This document shows positions 58,729-62,162 of a DNA stretch of 62,162 nt, piece after piece. Numbering within the stretch: position 1 is the first letter of the stretch; every line of letters starts with the position of its first letter. Made by a program: the position numbers and the translations under genes. This stretch comes from a virus. Where the stretch lies: the IMG/VR virus record IMGVR_UViG_3300031576_000512, positions 1-62,162 of that record. One strand, written 5' to 3'. The notes beneath the pieces were generated by a model. That model was not told the origin of the DNA and ran no database searches. It was given only the letters and a program-made list of their open reading frames with translations.

Positions 58729-58907
58729 CCGCTCCTAGTCTAATGGTAAAACCTCCGAGGAGTTTGCTAGAAGCTAGGGATAGCTCAATCCCATAGTGGA
58801 AGCGCGAAGGGTGACCGAAGTAGCCTGGTAGAGCACCAGGATGAAAAGGTCCTTTGTGCCAAGTCAGACAAATCGGATGATTCCAGGTTCGAGTCCTGGG
58901 GAGCGGT
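58729..58907 (+). tRNA. tRNA-like gene with ~107-nt insertion in the anticodon loop
   Basis: Acceptor CCGCTCC/GGAGCGG (58729-58735 with 58900-58906), a D arm with TAATGGTA, anticodon stem TCCGA/TCGGA (58754-58758 with 58873-58877) and T arm CCAGG-TTCGAGT-CCTGG are all canonical. Between the anticodon stem strands lie 114 nt instead of seven. The insert folds locally (GGGAT-AGCTCA-ATCCC; CCTGGT-AGAGC-ACCAGG). It is too short for a group I intron and lacks the usual core sequences. The anticodon cannot be assigned. Confidence 0.65.
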
Positions 58908-58911
58908 CTCA

Positions 58912-59127
58912 ATGGCGCGCAAGGACAAGTTCGATGATGCTCCTAACGTCAAGAGTTATTACGCGCTGTGGGGCAAGCACGAATTTGACACAGATGTTCA
59001 ACGAGACATCTTGCTTCACTTCCTCGCCGACAAGAAGCTGGATGACGAATTTATGAAGTACCTCGACCATCACTTTCCGGAGAATAGGGATGGGGTCAGG
59101 TGTAGAAGGCGAACGAAGGCCCGGTAG
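58912..59127 (+). CDS. Unknown small protein (71 aa)
   Basis: Starts four bases after the tRNA-like gene and ends at a TAG that lies inside tRNA-Asn (GCCCGGTAG). Charged helical sequence. The dense packing with tRNAs is notable; no family recognised. Confidence 0.5.
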   Translation: MARKDKFDDAPNVKSYYALWGKHEFDTDVQRDILLHFLADKKLDDEFMKYLDHHFPENRDGVRCRRRTKAR

Positions 59128-59190
59128 CTCAGTGGGTAGAGCAGCGATCTGTTAAGTCGCAGCGCGTGGGTTCAAGTCCCACCTGGGCCT
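59118..59190 (+). tRNA. tRNA-Asn (anticodon GTT)
   Basis: Acceptor GGCCCGG/CTGGGCC, D arm GCTC-AGTGGGTA-GAGC, anticodon arm GCGAT-CTGTTAA-GTCGC (anticodon 59151-59153) and T arm GTGGG-TTCAAGT-CCCAC. CCA not encoded. Confidence 0.93.
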
Positions 59191-59193
59191 CTC

Positions 59194-59222
59194 AAGGCGA
59201 GCAATGATGCTCGCCTTTCTTT
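59194..59222 (+). terminator. Rho-independent terminator after tRNA-Asn
   Basis: AAGGCGAGC-AATGAT-GCTCGCCTT, nine pairs, followed by TCTTTTT. Confidence 0.9.
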
Positions 59223-59242
59223 TTGCCGGAGGGAGGAGCATC

Positions 59243-59722
59243 ATGCCTATCGATCCGAGTGCAAATGTTGGAGACTTGGTCGTCTTCAAGACGAAGCGAG
59301 GCAAGTGGCAGGAGGGATGGTCTGTCACTGAAGTCAGAAAGAATACATACGGTGCAACGGCAGAGATCGTTGCTGCAAAAGGTAAGAGTCAGAAGACTCT
59401 GGACCTCTTTGGAGACAGCGCCATCGTCTACATCTTGCCGCCGAAAGGCGAAGCCCCTGCATATGACGACATCCTTGAGGACTACCCCAATCTCCTGCTC
59501 GTTCGTCGTCGATGCTGTGCAAATCCCACTTACATGTTGCTCTGCACTCGTTGTTGGGCAACTCTTGATGTCGAGCAAACCTACACGGAATGCTCGGAGC
59601 TAGAGCTCTGGAATGGTCGTGTCGTAACCAGCAAGCCCTGCATCGACGACGGTTACGAGAAGGTTCACTGCGATTGCAAAGGCAACAAGGGCATCTACGA
59701 CATCGAGTTCGACCCCTACTAG
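59243..59722 (+). CDS. Unknown protein with Cys pairs (159 aa)
   Basis: GGAG precedes ATG 59243. N-terminal beta-barrel-like part (VGDLVVFKTKRGKWQEGW), then a Cys-rich C-terminal half (RRCCANPT, CTRC, CDCKG), suggesting metal binding. Ends in TAG; the frame stays open for about 60 more codons. Confidence 0.55.
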   Translation: MPIDPSANVGDLVVFKTKRGKWQEGWSVTEVRKNTYGATAEIVAAKGKSQKTLDLFGDSAIVYILPPKGEAPAYDDILEDYPNLLLVRRRCCANPTYMLLCTRCWATLDVEQTYTECSELELWNGRVVTSKPCIDDGYEKVHCDCKGNKGIYDIEFDPY

Positions 59723-59745
59723 GGAATCACCATAAAAGCGCCCAC

Positions 59746-59837
59746 CAAAGGAGATCAGATTCAAATGGGAACGGATCTGATCGGGACGATCATGGGAGAT
59801 CGTCTCAGTCGTCAACCTGAACCTGGAGGTTCAACCA
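59746..59837 (+). other. Chain of RNA hairpins upstream of 59838
   Basis: GATCAGAT/ATCTGATC, GACGATC-ATGGGA-GATCGTC and GAACC-TGGA-GGTTC follow one another. The last contains the GGAGG ribosome-binding site of the next gene. A short frame from ATG 59765 runs through them, but coding is doubtful. Confidence 0.4.
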
Positions 59838-60059
59838 ATGTCTCAACCAAGTTGCCTGTACTGTCCAAATCTTGTCATTCGCGATGGTTGCGTTTGTCGT
59901 GACTGTCTTGAAGATGGGATTGCACCGGCATCTGGTCCGCCTATGCGCGAAGTCGCGATGGAGAAGCCCTATTTCGATAGGTTTGTTTCTCGCTGCTTCG
60001 TGGAGACTGAACTCAGTGTGCAGATGTATCACGGACCTGGTGTTCGTGACGACGTCTGA
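59838..60059 (+). CDS. Small Cys-rich protein (73 aa)
   Basis: ATG 59838 behind GGAGG. CLYC and CVCRDC at the N-terminus form a probable zinc site. Function unknown. Confidence 0.55.
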   Translation: MSQPSCLYCPNLVIRDGCVCRDCLEDGIAPASGPPMREVAMEKPYFDRFVSRCFVETELSVQMYHGPGVRDDV

Positions 60060-60087
60060 TCGTTTCCTTCACAAAAGGAGAGGTCCC

Positions 60088-60177
60088 ATAAATATACCCG
60101 TCACGGGTACACGAACTAGATATTTCTACTCATCGAGTTGCAGTTGTCCAAAAATCGAGTGTATCTGCGTTCGATGA
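60088..60177 (+). CDS. Possible 29-codon peptide with ATA start
   Basis: AAAAGGAG is followed after a normal distance not by ATG but by ATA, opening a frame that ends in an ATGA junction with the next gene. It contains CSCPKIECICV. Either a non-standard start, a degraded gene or a coincidence. Confidence 0.25.
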   Translation: MNIPVTGTRTRYFYSSSCSCPKIECICVR

Positions 60178-60740
60178 GGATTCTCACTAGCGAGAACTGG
60201 CAGATGGCTAGATCAATTCTCAGTGTGTTGTGTGTCCTAGGAAAAGGATGTCCATTTTCGCGTGTTCAGATCGCGTTGATTCTCAGGATTATTGACTCAT
60301 GTCGCAACCGCCTGCATGTGGCTGATGACGCGATTAAGCTTTTGAGCAGGCTGCGAAAGCATCCAAGACTCAAGAATGCGATGAAGGAGTGGTTTGATAA
60401 TCACAACCGTCGTGTGAAAGTCAGACTTTACGATCTCTCTCGCCTATCCAAGTTGATTGGCCTTCTCCACGTTCCATATAGAGATCGTGGACAGTACAAG
60501 ACCATCAAGATCAATCATCGCGTGACGGTTGGCAGCGGTCGCACGAAGAGTCATGGTTGGGTCACCATCCAGCAGATTCAACGTGATGTCAGCCTACAGC
60601 AACAATTGCTGTCTCGTTTGGACATCGACCGAAAAAATGCTAACGATCGGTACGCGCAGACTGATCGGATCTTCAAAGCGAAGTCTCGGTGCTCGAAAGC
60701 TCACCTAGGTCGCAAACCAAACACTTGTGGCCATCCGTGA
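60174..60740 (+). CDS. Unknown basic protein (188 aa)
   Basis: ATG 60174 overlaps the preceding stop. Very rich in Arg/Lys and Leu, helical, no Cys clusters; possible nucleic-acid binding. No family recognised. Confidence 0.5.
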   Translation: MRILTSENWQMARSILSVLCVLGKGCPFSRVQIALILRIIDSCRNRLHVADDAIKLLSRLRKHPRLKNAMKEWFDNHNRRVKVRLYDLSRLSKLIGLLHVPYRDRGQYKTIKINHRVTVGSGRTKSHGWVTIQQIQRDVSLQQQLLSRLDIDRKNANDRYAQTDRIFKAKSRCSKAHLGRKPNTCGHP

Positions 60741-60745
60741 TCAAT

Positions 60746-60780
60746 GTAGGCTACCCGAATTCGGGTAGCCTACTATTTTT
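60746..60780 (+). terminator. Perfect palindromic terminator
   Basis: GTAGGCTACCCGAA/TTCGGGTAGCCTAC followed by TATTTTT. Confidence 0.88.
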
Positions 60781-60813
60781 CTCACCCATCATCATCATCA
60801 AGGAGGTAGTCCG

Positions 60814-61905
60814 ATGCCTGAGACCACCGTGAACAGGTTGGACCCGCAGGCCAATGGCAGCAAAATTCAGGTTGCCACGCCCGACGCGCCAACCAAGCCA
60901 GTTGAGAAGTTCAAGTTTCCTCTCGTCGGTACTGGTCAGCGGTTTGCCGACAGCAGGATCAAACTGATGAAGGCTCACTGCAACTCGATCTTGTGGCCAG
61001 GACCGAATGCGCTGGTCTGCCCAGATAAAGGCTTGGTGCTCGACTGGGTTGTGATGCCAAGCCAGGTGACACCTGAGCTACTCTCCGACAAGAACAACTC
61101 CCGGAATCGCGATTTGACTCCAGCTTCACTTGCAAGACTCATGGAGTCATTCCGGAAGTACGGGTTTGTCCCGACCACTGACTGCATTGGAATTTTCGAG
61201 AATGGATTGCTGGCTAACGGCCAGTATCGCCTGATGGCCATGGCCAAAACTAACACCGACGCTACCGTTGCTGTTCTATGGAATATTCCACTGTCAACGG
61301 CAAAGGTCATGGATATGGGTAAGGCCAGGTCGGTGGCTGAAGCCGTGAAGATCGTCTTTCCGAAAATGCGGTGGGTGAGTAACGGTGTTGCTGGCACTGC
61401 CAATCGCATGCACCTGGGGACCTATGTCGGTGGTGGTGGCGACAAAAACAGCAAAGGCACACAGAGAAGTTCAAGGATGTCAGATCCAGATGAGATGCAC
61501 GCCTTCCTCAAGGCTCACAGTCGGGTGATCCAGCAGGTCTACGGCATCTTCTCCGGCCACAAAGCTGGCATCACTTCTGCTGGACCACTCTCAGCGATGT
61601 GCGTAGCAGCGTATCACCTGCCACCAAAACAGCTGGAGAAGTTTGCCAACATCCTCTACACCGGCGATGACCACGGCTGTACTCACGAGGGTGTTAAGGC
61701 GGTCACCTCTCTGCGCCGTTTCATCTTTCGGGTGCGAGGAGAGGATAAGTACAAGGCTGGTCGCGCTGCTGGTACGGCAGGCATGTACATCCTCACTCAG
61801 CGTGTCATTCAGGCATTCATCGACCAGCAATCTCTCACCGTCAACTTGAGATTTGCTCTGAATCTCATTGATAAGAGGGAAGAGGTTTACAGCTTGCCAG
61901 CGTAA
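60814..61905 (+). CDS. ParB/sulfiredoxin-fold (ParB-like) phage protein (363 aa)
   Basis: AAGGAGG precedes ATG 60814. RKYGFVPTTDCIGIFENG, LLANGQYRLMAMAKT and TVAVLWNIPLSTAKVMDMGK match the ParB-like nuclease-domain pattern common in phages (normally ...DGQHRL..., here NGQYRL). The remainder is a helical domain typical of these proteins. Role unknown: DNA binding, nuclease or CTPase. Confidence 0.7.
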   Translation: MPETTVNRLDPQANGSKIQVATPDAPTKPVEKFKFPLVGTGQRFADSRIKLMKAHCNSILWPGPNALVCPDKGLVLDWVVMPSQVTPELLSDKNNSRNRDLTPASLARLMESFRKYGFVPTTDCIGIFENGLLANGQYRLMAMAKTNTDATVAVLWNIPLSTAKVMDMGKARSVAEAVKIVFPKMRWVSNGVAGTANRMHLGTYVGGGGDKNSKGTQRSSRMSDPDEMHAFLKAHSRVIQQVYGIFSGHKAGITSAGPLSAMCVAAYHLPPKQLEKFANILYTGDDHGCTHEGVKAVTSLRRFIFRVRGEDKYKAGRAAGTAGMYILTQRVIQAFIDQQSLTVNLRFALNLIDKREEVYSLPA

Positions 61906-61911
61906 TAACCA

Positions 61912-61956
61912 AAGTCCAGGCCGCCTTCGGGCGGCCTGGACTTGCCCTTTTCTTTT
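61912..61956 (+). terminator. Rho-independent terminator with UUCG loop
   Basis: AAGTCCAGGCCGCC-TTCG-GGCGGCCTGGACTT, fourteen pairs, followed by GCCCTTTTCTTTT. Confidence 0.92.
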
Positions 61957-61966
61957 AGCTATCCGC

Positions 61967-61972
61967 TATAAT
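61967..61972 (+). promoter_or_regulatory. -10 element TATAAT
   Basis: Consensus TATAAT right after a terminator and about 50 bp before ATG 62022; the -35 is poor (TTGCCC at 19-bp spacing). Confidence 0.5.
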
Positions 61973-62021
61973 CCAACGGTAGGGATCGACCAGGAATTCT
62001 TCGGTCCAAGGACGGACGACC

Positions 62022-62162
62022 ATGATCGCAACCGAACCCATTTCGCTTCGCAAGCAATTGCGAGCAGGCAATTTCGATTTCAGCACCACCGGGACATCTC
62101 CTGGCTGGTGGTTGAAATCGGCCGCTCATTGGCGGAACATCTGCCGTGACTGTGCCTTCCAG
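62022..62162 (+). CDS. N-terminal fragment of an unknown protein (cut by window end)
   Basis: ATG 62022 opens a frame that continues to the last base (47 codons visible). The visible part contains SPGWWLKSAAHWRNICRDC. It follows a terminator and a TATAAT element, so it begins a new transcription unit. The ribosome-binding site is weak. Confidence 0.5.
   Translation, partial: MIATEPISLRKQLRAGNFDFSTTGTSPGWWLKSAAHWRNICRDCAFQ

Noticed and set aside
58729-58907. Group I intron or tmRNA explanation for the interrupted tRNA
   Set aside because: The insert (about 107 nt) is shorter than known group I introns and lacks their recognisable core sequences; no tag-coding frame or tmRNA pseudoknot pattern is seen.
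5602-59722. Full TAG recoding (alternative genetic code)
   Set aside because: Several genes clearly end at TAG with normal spacing to the next gene, one with tandem TAG-TGA, and apart from the gene at 11361 no long gene is interrupted by an in-frame TAG.
61868-62149. 93-codon frame at the window end
   Set aside because: It overlaps a 14-pair terminator and has no ribosome-binding site; the frame from ATG 62022, downstream of the terminator and TATAAT, is more plausible.

Overview
This window looks like part of a large (probably jumbo-class) tailed-phage genome. Every supportable gene lies on the + strand in tight, often ATGA/GTGA-overlapping operons. Most products are small unknowns. Virion-type proteins rich in Gly, Ala and Pro are abundant, and there are tRNA genes and a phage-type multisubunit RNA polymerase. 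No integrase, transposase, rRNA, ribosomal protein or CRISPR array is visible. Two genes point to a planctomycete host or gene donor: a stand-alone ClpC N-domain (12058-12681), and a SpoVG protein with a four-cysteine zinc insertion (9239-9697). That host assignment is inference from remembered family sequences.

Layout. 1-9.2 kb: proline/glycine-rich virion-like proteins, tRNA-Thr and two small cysteine-peptidase-like proteins. 9.2-15 kb: SpoVG, a P-loop kinase, a peptidyl-tRNA hydrolase 2-like gene with an amber codon at position 3, a tRNA-like element, an amber-suppressor tRNA, the ClpC N-domain, a LAGLIDADG endonuclease and dihydroorotate dehydrogenase. 15-27.4 kb: about 25 small accessory genes, including two Tat-signal proteins, a permuted NlpC/P60-like protein, a vWA protein, a methyltransferase, DUF3307, a P-loop ATPase and zinc-finger proteins. 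27.43-27.76 kb: a gene-free structured RNA ending in a terminator. 27.8-41 kb: a 2H/GNAT/Cys-cluster/HAD fusion, a 1030-residue virion-like protein with a C39 peptidase, a papain-like protease, two Ig-like proteins, a SNF2 helicase, tail-type structural proteins and a LigD-type ATP-dependent DNA ligase. 41.4-48.3 kb: a structured intergenic region, a MoxR AAA+ ATPase with a vWA metallopeptidase and three tandem paralogues between them, a PLD-family nuclease and a trypsin-like protease. 48.3-58.5 kb: more virion-like proteins and the RNA polymerase. 58.5-62.2 kb: a tRNA-like gene with a 107-nt anticodon-loop insertion, tRNA-Asn, small genes and a ParB-like protein.

The main novelty candidates are these. 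(1) The RNA polymerase has beta fused to the N-terminal part of beta-prime in one 1494-residue chain, while the rest of beta-prime is a separate gene three genes downstream. (2) The amber-interrupted hydrolase gene lies less than 500 nt upstream of a CUA-anticodon tRNA. (3) Two tRNA-like genes have abnormal anticodon arms. (4) Several 5'-leader elements recur: GAGTA...TACTC palindromes abutting Shine-Dalgarno sites, and inverted repeats that would hide the Shine-Dalgarno site only in read-through transcripts. (5) A short K-x-A motif recurs in many low-complexity virion-like proteins.

Expression probably mixes host sigma70-type promoters (several of them extended -10) with the phage's own polymerase. 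All functions are assigned by reading motifs by eye; no database search was run.
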